Shown here one piece after another: positions 30,201 through 39,304 of a DNA stretch of 39,304 bases. The position numbers were made by a program, and so were the translations under genes. Where the stretch lies: positions 1,827,976 to 1,867,279 of the forward strand of contig BLXT01002372.1 in the NCBI GenBank assembly GCA_019648995.1, in the 5' to 3' direction. Source of the DNA: Plakobranchus ocellatus. Its lineage: Eukaryota > Mollusca > Gastropoda > Plakobranchidae. Within the stretch, counting starts at the first letter, position 1. Every line of letters begins with the position of its first letter. The notes beneath the pieces are model-generated. The model was not told where the DNA came from. It worked only from the letters and a program-made list of their open reading frames with translations, and did no database searches.

Positions 30201-33200
30201 TTGCCCTTGTCTCTGGTGGAATCTGGAAATATGATCAAGAACATTTTTACATCTTCGATTCTTTTTCTCCAGAAGATATTATTTTCTTTGGATGCTGTGT
30301 ATGAAATAAAGGAAAAAGCTATGTTCATAAACTGCACTTACTGACAGAATAGTTTTCATTTCCTCATTCTCTATGTGCAACCAATTTTTTGTTTTTATAC
30401 GAAAAGAGTTTTTGAAACGAGCTTGGGTTCCTACACTTAAAAAAAAGAACTCATGATTGTGATATCAAACTGTTTTATGCAGTTCAATAATTATGCAAGT
30501 GTGTTTTTATGTGCTCATGGCTTTGTTTCAAAGCTAGATCTAGATATCAAGATCTAGAACAAGTTATGTACTCAACTTTATCAAAATCAGACCTGAATCT
30601 AGTTCTATTTTACATACAGACTTTGAAATAAATGATGTATAAATCTTGATCTACATGTACATTATTAGATATTAAAAATCTGATTTTTTAATCTAGATCT
30701 AGACAAACACTGAAAGAAACCCAGTTAAGTAGCAAAGGAGTTAAGAATATGTGTTTTGGAGGCAAAAAAATTGTCATATTTGTCATATTCTGAAATAAAT
30801 ATAAAAAATAAAACCTTCAAATGGCAACTGACAGAACAAGTATTTTAAAAAATCTCAATAACTATACACGAGTTAAAGTCAAGCATTTAGACACACTAAG
30901 CCATATTTTTTTTCTGCAGGTAATAGCCAACACAGTAGTCATTTCTCTTTTCCTCAATTTTTCCCCTTAGGGAAATGTGCTAAACACACTGCAAAATATT
31001 AAATTGTTTCTTTACTTTTCTTTTAGCACCGCAAGGTTTAGTATTGCCATGAACACAATGCAAATACTAGTTTGAGAGCAAAAATGAGCTTCATGGGACT
31101 AGATAACAACTGAAAGTCAAATTTGACATTTAATAATTAAAAGAAGAATTACACACTAAAAGAAGATTTACACCAGAAACAAAATCTTTGATGATATGAG
31201 CATACAATCTTCAAAATACCTTCTTTGATTGCAGACTCCTCTCCCTCTGCTTCTTTACTGGGCTTTTTCTCCTCTGAACCTGCTCTCTTGAATTCCTGCC
31301 CTGCTTCTATCATCTCCTCATCCTCTTCTCTAGTCTCTGATGCTGCTCTCTCCTCCTCTGCTCGAATCTGCTCTTGGATCTTTTGCCTCATCTTGTCCAA
31401 CTCCCCAAGATCCTTGCTTGAATCTTCTTCCTCTGCTAGAGATTCATCCCTTTCATCTAAGGAGATCTTATCCCCCTCCGTTCCAGTATTGTTGGCTGCC
31501 CCCTGAGCTTGAGGTTGTTGGCCCAAGCGGTAGTCAACATCCATGATGCCCACTTCTTGGCCTGGATTGTTCACAGTGCCAACACCTCCACTAGAATTAA
31601 AGTTGCCATTTCCAAAACCACCGGTCAAATTATTATTATACATATTTGAGCTGCTGACAGGCAAACTGTTCATGTTCATATTGTTATTGTTGATATTATT
31701 GGGTGCCACACCCAAAATTCCTGGCATAGGTGGGCGCATGACATCAGAGCCCATATTATTTCCAATCGAATTCAAATTTGGTTGCCTTAGACCCATGTTG
31801 CTTACATTCATATTACTCATGCCATTGTTATTGCTCATACCAGGGTTTAAGGCCATGTTGTTGCCTGCTCCCATGGCATTATTTCCTATTCCTCCTGGAC
31901 CCATATTGTTCATAGCGCTCCTGTGGGCCATGTTGACCATATTGTTCTGTGCCATGTTCCCCATATTATTCTGTGCCATGTTGCCGATGTTATTCTGTGC
32001 CATGTTACCCATATTGTTCTGTGCCATATTGCCCATGTTATTCTGTTGCATGTTGCCCATATTATTCTGTGCCATGTTGTTCATAATATTCTGTTGCATG
32101 TTGCCCATGCTGTTTGGAGCCATGGTGCCCATGCTATTCTGTGGCATATTGCCCATGCTGTTTGGTACCATGTTGCCCATATTATTCTGTGTGATGTTGT
32201 TCTGACCTCCTACAGCACCCATGCTATTAGACATATTGCCCATATTGTTGGCAACTGGTCCTGACCCTGGCCCCTTCTGCAAATCTCTGATAAGGGTGCC
32301 TAGCATGTTCAGCACAGGAGGCAAGTTACCACTGTTACTGTTGTTATTGCCATTTCCAATACCAAGATTTCTTTGCTGTTGCTGCTGTTGCAGATTGTTC
32401 ATATTGTTGCCTTGACCCATAAATGGAGTGGGGCCAGCAAGACCAAAACCTGGCCTTACAAGCTGTTGCTGCTGCTGCTGCATGCTCATCATCAGCGCAG
32501 CATTGGGACCTCTAGCAGCAAGGGCTCCAACAGGGCCACCAGGACCAAGAAGTCCTAAGCCTTGTCTTAGCCCCAGCTGTTGCTGGTTCACGTTGATATT
32601 TCCTGCAAGACCACTGCTATTCATTCCCATGTTGTTGTTGCTGCTTAGACCACTTGCTATGTTGCCAGAGGCCAAACTGGTATTGGCCTCATTATTGAAC
32701 CCAGTTTGCCTGATGATTGTAAAATGTTGTTAGTATCACTTGTAGTTATATGACAGCTACCTTGCACACCAAAAATGTTTTTTGAATATTAATCGAAACC
32801 AAACTTTTTCTCATAATGCAAAATGTGCCATTTGCTAAAAAAAAAAAATTTTTTTTTGTATTATACTTAAAGGGATATAAATCAAGTAAATATAAAGCCA
32901 ATTATAAATTGAACTTTTTCAATAAGAATTTTCTTTTATTTTATTTTCAGATTTGAGGGTTCATTCTTTTCATAATAATGATTTTAATAACATACAAACA
33001 AAATGTAAGAAAAATAAATCATGAACATGGCTTGAAGATGAACATCATTAAACATTAAATTGGTTAGCAGATTTTCCCTAATGTCGAGGAAGCTTTCAAT
33101 TTTGTATAAAATCTTTATCCTTCTAGCAGGCAAAGCAGAGGCAAGTGAAACATATAAATAAAAGAAGATATGCACACTATGGCAAAAACATAATTTCCTA

Positions 33201-36200
33201 CAGTTCATAAATCCCTGTGACTACAACTAAGACAGCTTGCCCAAAATGTGATCAACTGTTACAGAATGATGGCTGAGTAAAGGTTGTAATAGACAAGGTC
33301 AATTAAAATTACTTACCTGGCTGCCTGGGCTGCATTTCCAGGTTTAGGAGAATGGCCAGGAGGTGTGACTTTAATCTCAAACAGTGATGGTATTTTCTTA
33401 GCTTCTGGACGCATGCGAGGTGGAGAACCTACAAAGCAAAAGTGTCAAAGTAAGCCAATTGTGTCCAAAACCCAGCAGTAATACACATAATGACAAGGAA
33501 ATTAAGCACTCATAGCTAGGTCAAAAAAATTAGATTTCGTGATCATGATGGCTAAGTCTACACCTCACAATAAAACTAACTTGTTTGAAACTTTTGAAAA
33601 ATATTGTGATTTAGAAAGTGAAAATTCCAATCCAAATGATCCAGAATATGATCCTAAAAGCAAAAGAACAGTCGAATCAGACTCAAAAAGCGATGAAGTT
33701 GCCGAATCTAGACCTAGATCAAGTTGTACAAAATTTCCAAAAAAAGGAACAAATTACACTGATTTTGAAAAATCATTAAAAAAATAAAGTATTATATAGA
33801 AAAGCTTGGTTTTTGTTTTGCTAGAAAGATGGTTGTTTGAATCTACAAGTGTGAAATTTCCATGGCAGTGTCTAAATATTGCAAGCCCCTACGATTTTTT
33901 TAAAATACCCCTGAAACCCCCAGTCTTCAGCACATGTAGGCTTCACCAACCCCCAGTCTTCAGTGAGTTAAAAGAAGGAAAAATATACTTTAGTAGTCTC
34001 AGAAAAAAAATTAGAAAAACTGCAATTGTCAGTATCAATACCAAATTTTTTGTGAATATTATAACTATATTGATTACTTTTTACAATGTTTATTACTTGC
34101 AATTTGAACCTAGACCAAACTAGTTTCATCTAATTTTCTTGAATTTTGGGCATGATTGGATATGCCTGCCCTCTATTCGATGATGAAAACAAAGAAAATG
34201 ACGTATTTTGAGATAATATTAACCATTTGTAGAAATATTCATATATAATTATAGAAATTTACAATTGCATTTTTCTCACTACATTTTTTGTCAAAAAAAT
34301 AAAAGTATCTACTTGTATCCTATTTTCTTGAAATTTGTCACAGCTATGGTGAATGATATTTGTTATGATATTATAGAGGCTTTTATTGACATCACATTTA
34401 CTTTTTCAACTTGCTTTTCCATTTTAAATAAAAGGGGGGGAATTAAAGCTATTTTCAGTTATACGTGGGGAACAAAAATTTATTTTTAAAAATCTCTGCA
34501 ACTTTTTAGATATATTGGCGAATATGTCAGTAAAGTTTCAAATGATTTGAAGTTCAGCTGCAGAGAAGACAGATTTTGAAAATCACACATTTTTCTTGAA
34601 TTAATGGCAACCATAGGTTTTAAAAATTTTCTTCTCTTACTTCATCCCACTCGACCACAGCAAATTCATTGGTACATGTTAAAACCGCCAATCTCAAATT
34701 AAAAAAAAATTCACTCTCAGATGCTCTTTTCCCTCATATCTAATGCAGAAAAAGATTTTACGTGATTTATAAAAATACGTGTACATAATTTTTCTGTCAG
34801 ATCATTATATACATGTACATAAAGGTACTCTTACTGAATTTTTTTTCAATTATAGCAATAATAAGTGAAAATTGTTTTTGTCAAGGTAGGTGGGGGTTTG
34901 CATAAGCTTTGGTAGTTCTCATATGTCCTGGAACCAGTCGCTAGGTGAATTTTTAAAGTGACATTTTTTTTATTAAAAAGGTATTAAAGTCAGATTGTTG
35001 GTCTTCACTTTTTTATTCAAGATTGAGCCTTTGCCAGGTTATAAGCACTGCAACGCTCAGAAAGATAAATTTTCACACACAAAAAAATCCTATCAATTTA
35101 AAATGTTAATTTGCAACTTAGGACACACACACAAAGATTTTCAAACAACCCGTTCTTTCTCTGCTTACCCAAGAGGCTTGGTCGACTGCGAGGTTCATTG
35201 TATTGAGGAGGTTCATTGTAATCCCCATGATCATAATCTCTATCTGAATCATCATAATCTCTTGATGGGTAATCTCTGTAGCTGGAGGACTCTAGCTCAT
35301 GCATGTCCACAATCTGACAGAGTTGAGAATTGAGAATAGGCTTCATTTTTTTTTATATGTTATTGGAAAAACGTTTAACTAGATTATATAAGTTGTTAAG
35401 CTTGACAAGCAACAGGCCACTTTTCAACAAAACAAATAAATATTTTAAAGATTTCCACTGATCATAAAATCTTACAATTCAAATTGTACAACTTCACTTG
35501 GGATGTACCACTTCATTTTGTTATGATTTTGTAAAATTTATCTTTCCTCTTCAACTATTCTTTTCTTCCTTCAGAAACCTGTACTTTATCAAGCTTTTCC
35601 TCTTTTGATATTTATCCTTATTATAAATCAAGTGATATTTGATTCACAAACATGATTGACTCCACCTGAAACAAAATATGGATAATTTAATTGATATTCA
35701 TCATTTGGTGTAAGATTTCTACATATCACAATGCTAAGCTGGAACCCCCTGCCACCACTTATTTTGAGATATCAAGTTATAGACAAATGCCTTCAAATTT
35801 ATAAATCTCTATCCTTTCCCTGGTGTATCAGTTTAAAAGAGTTCCACTGTACATATATTGCTGATACTGTATTTTTCATGATGCAAAGGAATCTTTTGAA
35901 TGGATGAATCACAACATACAACCATATAAATTACAAAAAGCATTGAAAATATCAATCAAGGATGGATAACAAACATAAATCAAACCTGATAATAGGGAAC
36001 AAAAAATTAATTTTCACTTCAAGAGATCTTACCCAAAGTTTTGAGGCCATCTACACATGAGAGAATATATAACTTTAACCAGTATTGATAAGAGTATAAG
36101 AAGCTTGTCTCCTTTTGACAACATTGTAAAGATGAACTGGGCCCTGTAGTATTAACAATGACCAAGCGAGAAATTGATTTATCACTGTAACCATACCAGA

Positions 36201-39009
36201 TTAATTTGTCAGCAAATTACAATATTCGACATTTATTACAGAGAACGGTTTTACTAGAACAGCTTTCATTTTAAATCACATTCCAAAGATCTATTGGGGT
36301 CGAAATATGTGAAAAAATGTTTTACAATTAAAATAATTATGTGAATCACCCACACAAAATGAGTTGTTTGTCAGCAATTGGCTAACACAAATATAGGGAA
36401 AAAAATTTTCTACACATTTATCAAAATTTTTACATTTCTGATCATAAAATCAATAAAGGATTGAAATTATGATTATAAATCTAAAAGTAAAGACAAACCC
36501 TGGTTCCTAGGGACTTTTAAACTTTGAAAATTGCTATTCTTTCAGTGCAATTTTCTCACAACTTAAATTTTGAAGCCGCCAGTAAGATAAATTTAAGCAG
36601 GCATAACTTTGATAAGAGATGTACTAGAGCAAAAATTCTTTGTCACCTTTTGAAATATAATTAAAAGACCTTTCCAGCCGTATAAAAATATCATTTTGGA
36701 GAAACATTTATAAAAGACCCATTTTGTTTGGACAGGTCACAAATTTCTTCCTAGGTTTGAAGCTTAACCTGCTTCTTATTTGCTGTAAATACAATTTTTT
36801 CTTCACTAATTACTAAGAAGGGATAGCAGAGGGGTTGGGGAAAAGGATGTGGATCTTTGAATCCATTATAAAAATTTTATACCAATTAACCCATAGTTGT
36901 TCTTAGCATTTGTTTGCCAAACACTACAATGAAGTGCATTTAATTCAAAACGAATGATTCTATTTACCAACATTCCAATTTTTTTTTTTAATCTCTATTC
37001 GTCCTGATATATATTGAGTGTTTTCCATGAAGTGATATGTTTTGCAGCAAAAACAGCTAGATGAGTATGGATTTCTTGCATGCTGGATACAACCATAAAC
37101 AGTAAATCTTACCCATCATAAAAGCAGTGTAAAACAAGTTGAGATAAAACCATTTTACCAAAATATCTACAGCATATATACCAAATTTACTACAATTTTT
37201 TTTTTTTTAAACACAAAGTTTATGTTCCCAGGCACTACAATTCAGGCAAATCAATGCATCTTTCAAAAATTCTTTTTGTATTGATTCACTATTTACTTAG
37301 GCCCCAGTTGAAAAATTCTGTCTTCTTTATTATTTCAAATGGATATAAACATATTTGCATATTTCACAATCTATAATGATAAATAAACTATATATACTCA
37401 CATCTTCCTCTGCCACTCTTAGCGCCAGGGCTCGCTTGGTGTCTTCAGTGAGTGGGGCATGGGAAAACTTGCAGCGATCTCCACTAAAGCATTTTGCACC
37501 AGTGTGGTAATATTTGCATGGGTAATTCTGTAAGACTCAGTCAAGGATTGATTTTCGAATTTTTCTGTACAAGTAATTGATATTAATATTAAATAGCCAA
37601 AAGAGTTTTTGCGTGCACACACCATACACACATACGCAAAAGAAAGGAAAAGAAAAATGTTATCCACCCAATAGATACAAAAAGAAAAATTTTGGGAAAT
37701 TACTCTTTACATTACAAAATATCACTGCTAAATTATTTAAAGCCCCCAAAATTACAGAGAGAAATCAATATCAGTCTATTTAGGGCACTCACTTCCCCCA
37801 TAGAAAAAGCAACAAATATGAAAAGTTTCAAAAAAAAAATTTTAAGAGAAGATTTGAACCAGTCCCATTTTGAATTTAGAAGCACTCTTGACATACAAAT
37901 TATTGCTTATTATGAATTTTTAAAACACAGTCTCAACAAATCACAACAAAACCCCCCAAAACAAAGGCCTTGAAAGCAAGTTATCCCCACCGTTAAACCT
38001 TAAATTAACATTTATATGCAAACAACCCAGTCATTTCCTTCATGTCAAAGACTAAAGAAAGGATATCATGCATGTAGAGACAGTGCTCCTTGTGGCATCC
38101 TTTGACAGTTAAATGGTATTTACAAACTTCCATCTTTGGTCGTGGAGTCTCAATATCGTGATTAAATTGGCAGCCACTTCCCTTGAAAAAAAAAAAAACC
38201 AAACATACTTTAAAAAGAGTTCACAAAAAAATCATTGCTAAACTAGAACAGGATAAGATTTATTTCATTATTATTCTTAGTTTTCTAAGAGAGCTTAAGT
38301 TTAAACATTTTTCTGTTACAATGGATCCACACGTATAGGACAGAGACATAAAATGAAAACACAGAAGATAGAAAAGGTAACATCTAAGAAGAATGCAAAT
38401 GGACTGTAAAACTACCCTCACCTTGGCACACTTGCCATCCATGTAGAATTTGCAAATGGGCCTCTCAGACATATCCATCTCCATAAGAGTCTTCTTCCTG
38501 GGAGGACCACCTCTTTTTCTATCTCCATAAGAATCTCTGGTCCTCTTTTTGGCACGCTTCATTCGCATATCATCATACTAAAACAAGAAAAAGGGGAAAA
38601 TATTATTCAAAAGAATGGCAGTTAAATCAGTATATATGTTTCCTTATTCAGTTTGTTCATTTTTCCTGTCTTCTCTTCATTATAAAATACTGCCAGTTCT
38701 TAAGAAAATAAAAAAAGAAAAACCCTTATACTTCATGTAAATCTACATATTAAACGACAGCAACCTCGCAATAAAATTTCAGTTTAAAAGTTTTGGGCTA
38801 AAAATTGATATTTTCAATATTCTTTATCTATTTCTCAATGATTTTGCTTATCCTCAAGGGGGCTTTGTTTTAGACAGACATGATTGTGCAAATCAAGTTC
38901 ATACATTGTATGTATAACTGTACCGATTTGTTCTGAAAACAAACTAAGCTTTACCTCTTTGTCATCAGCATCCATATAATCATCTGACATACGGGAATCA
39001 GGCCTCATG
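25102..39009 (-). CDS. ZC3H4: ZC3H4-type CCCH zinc-finger protein (eleven coding exons in window, 5' partial)
   Basis: CDS = complement(join(25102..27226, 28652..28812, 29559..29653, 30031..30222, 31220..32709, 33317..33428, 35169..35313, 37402..37529, 38067..38181, 38422..38577, 38955..39009)). It gives 1590 residues, all phases consistent. Three CCCH fingers lie at 60-78 (CX7CX5CX3H), 90-108 (CX8CX4CX3H) and 113-132 (CX8CX5CX3H), followed by [11 protein letters not shown]. This arrangement, KIPSLFEI (about 213-220), [27 protein letters not shown] and many DPRL motifs identify the ZC3H4/ZC3H6/Drosophila Su(s) family. Known role: with WDR82, ZC3H4 forms the nuclear Restrictor complex, which ends unproductive and antisense RNA polymerase II transcription. 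The N-terminus lies off the right edge. Paralogue choice (ZC3H4 versus ZC3H6) is uncertain; an invertebrate probably has one gene for both. Confidence 0.92.
27227..28651 (-). other. ZC3H4 intron J-K (1.4 kb)
   Basis: Donor AG|GTACTT, acceptor TTTCATTACCAG. It contains a 15-base G run on the plus strand (27587-27601). The 102-codon minus-strand frame at 28180-28488 has no recognisable domain and is not called. Otherwise nothing is recognised. Confidence 0.8.
27587..27601. repeat. G15 homopolymer
   Basis: Fifteen consecutive G (plus strand), unusual in DNA this AT-rich; C-rich in the ZC3H4 transcript sense. It is a likely spot for length error. Confidence 0.9.
28652..28812 (-). CDS. ZC3H4: ZC3H4 exon J (residues 830-882 plus two bases)
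   Basis: Ser/Thr-rich [20 protein letters not shown] is followed by [20 protein letters not shown] and [12 protein letters not shown]. The [12 protein letters not shown] helix looks like a conserved short motif. It is in phase 0 with exon I and phase 2 into exon K. Acceptor TTTTTCCAG; donor AG|GTACTT is moderate. There is no long open frame here, so a scan limited to long frames would miss it. Confidence 0.85.
28813..29558 (-). other. ZC3H4 intron I-J (0.75 kb)
   Basis: GT-AG intron: donor GAG|GTAAGC, acceptor TTTTTCCAG. AT-rich; no other feature seen. Confidence 0.85.
29559..29653 (-). CDS. ZC3H4: ZC3H4 exon I (residues 798-829)
   Basis: It encodes [20 protein letters not shown] then [12 protein letters not shown]. 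The acidic VDxxYSSxEEE stretch recalls a conserved ZC3H4 segment just after the KQKEL helix. Acceptor CCATATACAG, donor GAG|GTAAGC. Confidence 0.9.
29654..30030 (-). other. ZC3H4 intron H-I (0.38 kb)
   Basis: GT-AG intron: donor AAAG|GTACAT, acceptor CCATATACAG. Nothing else recognised. Confidence 0.85.
30031..30222 (-). CDS. ZC3H4: ZC3H4 exon H (coiled-coil segment, residues 734-797)
   Basis: It encodes [40 protein letters not shown] and [20 protein letters not shown]. The IPAHLPxxQKELLxRIQQQ helix is a family-typical element. The following highly charged Glu/Lys/Ala segment is likely a helix or coiled coil. Acceptor TCATATTTCCAG, donor AAAG|GTACAT. Confidence 0.92.
30223..31219 (-). other. 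ZC3H4 intron G-H (1.0 kb), with an AGATCT cluster
   Basis: GT-AG intron: donor GAAG|GTATTT, acceptor TCATATTTCCAG. AGCTAGATCTAGATATCAAG, ATCTAGAAC and TTTAATCTAGATCTAGAC at 30533-30712 are a copy of the hexamer signature so frequent upstream of BAX. No other feature. Confidence 0.8.
31220..32709 (-). CDS. ZC3H4: ZC3H4 exon G (Asn/Met/Gln-rich low complexity and tandem repeat, residues 237-733)
   Basis: A 1490-base exon. It encodes [20 protein letters not shown], a Gly/Leu segment, polyglutamine patches (MQQQQQQ and LQQQQQQR) and [18 protein letters not shown]. Then come eleven tandem octapeptides around NNMGNMAQ and further Asn/Met/Gly-rich sequence. [12 protein letters not shown] follows, then an acidic/charged end ([20 protein letters not shown], then [20 protein letters not shown]). 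The [14 protein letters not shown] helix and the charged helix look like the only ordered parts. Acceptor CAATCATCAG, donor GAAG|GTATTT. Plus-strand open frames opposite this exon are shadows of the repeat. Confidence 0.93.
31923..32186 (-). repeat. In-frame 24-bp minisatellite, 11 units (NNMGNMAQ octapeptide)
   Basis: Eleven consecutive eight-residue units: [56 protein letters not shown] twice, [24 protein letters not shown]. Every unit is exactly 24 bases and no frame is lost. The distal units are more uniform than the proximal ones, which suggests expansion at one end of the array. Confidence 0.95.
32710..33316 (-). other. ZC3H4 intron F-G (0.6 kb)
   Basis: GT-AG intron: donor AG|GTAAGT (perfect consensus), acceptor CAATCATCAG. 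The 74-codon minus-strand frame at 32984-33208 has no recognisable domain and does not fit the spliced frame. Confidence 0.85.
33317..33428 (-). CDS. ZC3H4: ZC3H4 exon F (KIPSLFEI motif, residues 200-237)
   Basis: It encodes [20 protein letters not shown] then [25 protein letters not shown] followed by a short basic/proline tract is one of the most conserved non-finger motifs of ZC3H4/ZC3H6, and it helped fix the assignment. Acceptor TTTGCTTTGTAG, donor AG|GTAAGT. It is too short to appear as a long open frame. Confidence 0.92.
33429..35168 (-). other. ZC3H4 intron E-F (1.7 kb)
   Basis: GT-AG intron: donor TTGG|GTAAGC, acceptor TTTGCTTTGTAG. It carries the piggyBac-like fragment at 33502-33971. 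Plus-strand frames at 33806-34489 have no recognisable domain. Confidence 0.8.
33502..33971 (+). mobile_element. piggyBac-like fragment with N-terminal transposase frame
   Basis: The frame at 33539-33787 (83 codons) has an acidic, Ser/Asp/Glu-rich composition with [13 protein letters not shown]. This resembles the acidic N-terminal region of piggyBac transposases and the broken frame in the 782-1440 relic. The right side ends CAGTGAG|TTAA (33968-33971), so its reverse complement is TTAA|CTCACTG, the same terminus as the relic. CCCCCAGTCTTCAG occurs twice near this end (about 33916-33929 and 33950-33963), like subterminal binding repeats. The left boundary (TTAA at 33502-33505) is weak. The catalytic domain is missing. 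Confidence 0.42.
35169..35313 (-). CDS. ZC3H4: ZC3H4 exon E (Asp/Tyr/Arg-rich linker, residues 152-199)
   Basis: It encodes [40 protein letters not shown], then PRSRPSLL and the first base of Gly200. It is a charged RDYD-type repeat following the finger block, probably disordered. Acceptor CTCTGTCAG, donor TTGG|GTAAGC. Phases match on both sides. Confidence 0.9.
35314..37401 (-). other. ZC3H4 intron D-E (2.1 kb)
   Basis: GT-AG intron: donor GAT|GTGAGT, acceptor CTCTGTCAG. Long AT-rich stretch with no open frame or repeat that I can identify. Confidence 0.85.
37402..37529 (-). CDS. ZC3H4: ZC3H4 exon D (third CCCH finger, residues 109-151)
   Basis: It completes Glu109 and encodes [40 protein letters not shown] and ED. 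Finger 3 is Cys113, Cys122, Cys128 and His132. FSHxPLTExT right after the finger is diagnostic of this family. The exon begins after an AC acceptor (minor-spliceosome type) and ends at the strong donor GAT|GTGAGT. Confidence 0.93.
37530..38066 (-). other. U12-type AT-AC intron of ZC3H4 (537 bp)
   Basis: On the minus strand the intron begins ATATCCTTT at 38066, matching the minor-spliceosome donor consensus. It ends CTTAC at 37530. TCCTTGAC (37547-37540) fits the U12 branch-site consensus TCCTTRAC, with the branch adenosine 11 bases from the splice site, in the usual range. Splicing CAT-G to AG-AAT gives MHENYPC, the spacing expected between fingers 2 and 3. The only GT-AG alternative uses a very poor donor (TTA|GTCTTT) and adds DILSL in place of E. 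Confidence 0.88.
38067..38181 (-). CDS. ZC3H4: ZC3H4 exon C (end of finger 1 and finger 2, residues 71-108)
   Basis: It encodes [20 protein letters not shown] then [18 protein letters not shown]. Cys74 and His78 finish finger 1; Cys90, Cys99, Cys104 and His108 form finger 2. Family fingers bind RNA. Acceptor TTTTTTCAAG, phase 0. The 3' end is a phase-1 U12-type donor. Confidence 0.93.
38422..38577 (-). CDS. ZC3H4: ZC3H4 exon B (basic segment and start of finger 1, residues 19-70)
   Basis: It encodes [40 protein letters not shown] and [13 protein letters not shown] strongly basic stretch (likely nuclear localisation) precedes Cys60 and Cys68 of finger 1. Exactly 52 codons, phase 0 at both ends. 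Acceptor CTTGTTTTAG, donor AAG|GTGAGG. Confidence 0.93.
38578..38954 (-). other. ZC3H4 intron A-B (0.38 kb)
   Basis: GT-AG intron: donor GAG|GTAAAG, acceptor CTTGTTTTAG. Nothing else recognised. Confidence 0.85.
38955..39009 (-). CDS. ZC3H4: ZC3H4 exon A (first coding exon visible, 5' partial gene)
   Basis: It encodes [18 protein letters not shown] after one leading base. The acceptor TTTTCTTCAG directly precedes it, so this is an internal exon. One base before the Met codon implies an upstream exon ending in phase 2. The Met could be a start only if that upstream exon is non-coding. Relatives carry a long N-terminal region before the fingers, so more coding sequence probably lies past the right edge. 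Confidence 0.82.
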
Positions 39010-39304
39010 CTGAAGAAAAGAATTTGTTGAAAAATCACTGGCAAGGAACATTTTTTTTTTTTGAAGCACGGATAATATAATTGGATTTAAGTAAAATATA
39101 AAGTTCATATATACACTTAAAAAAAAAAAAAAAGAAATATTTGATTTCTGCTGCCTCTTACTTTAATTTTAAAATGTTTTCCCTTCTTTCTCTTTTTTCA
39201 TTCATTAAACTGTTAATCACAAATTCTTTAGCCTGAGCTTTATATTATACATCACAAGAAAAAAGTAGCAAGAGAAGAACAACCACCACAAAAAAAAAAA
39301 AAAA
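39010..39304 (-). other. ZC3H4 intron upstream of exon A (continues off window)
   Basis: Polypyrimidine tract and acceptor of the upstream intron, with long A runs on the plus strand. No exon is seen up to the window edge. Confidence 0.75.

Noticed and set aside
31543..32264. Plus-strand open frames of 113 and 220 codons rich in Met, Leu, Ile and Pro or in His
   Set aside because: They are the antisense shadow of the 24-base periodic repeat in ZC3H4 exon G. A repeat of length divisible by three keeps all frames open.
39006..39008. Met codon of ZC3H4 exon A as the true start
   Set aside because: The exon is directly preceded by a good acceptor and by a phase that implies an upstream exon; relatives have a long N-terminal region. 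Not excluded, but not preferred.
1..39304. CRISPR arrays, bacterial operons, phage genes, rRNA or intact tRNA genes
   Set aside because: None seen by reading. The window is spliced animal DNA throughout. A tRNA scan could still find a gene I missed.

Overview
This is a piece of an animal nuclear genome. It is AT-rich and intron-rich, with short exons bounded by splice sites, long non-coding stretches and decayed transposons. Two genes can be read through from their sequence. Both are well-known metazoan families. The very frequent TCTAGA/AGATCT hexamers (TCTAGATCTAGATC-type runs), TAGGCCT palindromes and the kinds of transposon remnants suggest an invertebrate, plausibly a gastropod mollusc. 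The clade call is inference; the animal call is secure.

Layout. Bases 1-3933 are a transposon graveyard: the 3' end of a non-LTR retrotransposon with a (TGA)n tail, a second reverse-transcriptase scrap, a piggyBac-like relic with TTAA ends, and AGATCT-rich DNA. Bases 3934-13298 (+) hold a complete six-coding-exon BAX gene (208 aa; BH3, BH1, BH2 and a C-terminal membrane anchor). One of its introns has a GC donor. Bases 13299 to about 16690 are probably its 3' UTR. The stretch to about 22760 is intergenic and contains two copies of one repeat family. From about 22765 to the right edge lies a ZC3H4-type CCCH zinc-finger gene on the minus strand, tail-to-tail with BAX. Eleven coding exons (1590 residues) are recovered, and the 5' end lies beyond the window. 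It has three CCCH fingers, a KIPSLFEI motif, an eleven-unit tandem octapeptide repeat rich in Asn and Met, and a C-terminal region with many DPRL-type motifs.

All exon phases agree across both genes: 627 nt for BAX including stop; 4774 nt for ZC3H4 including one leading partial-codon base. This is strong internal support for the models. The most unusual point is that the ZC3H4 intron between fingers 2 and 3 has the full signature of a minor-spliceosome (U12-type) AT-AC intron. No operon, CRISPR array, phage or other microbial system is present. The two genes are not known to act in one pathway: BAX permeabilises the mitochondrial outer membrane in apoptosis, and ZC3H4 (with WDR82, the Restrictor complex) terminates unproductive nuclear transcription.
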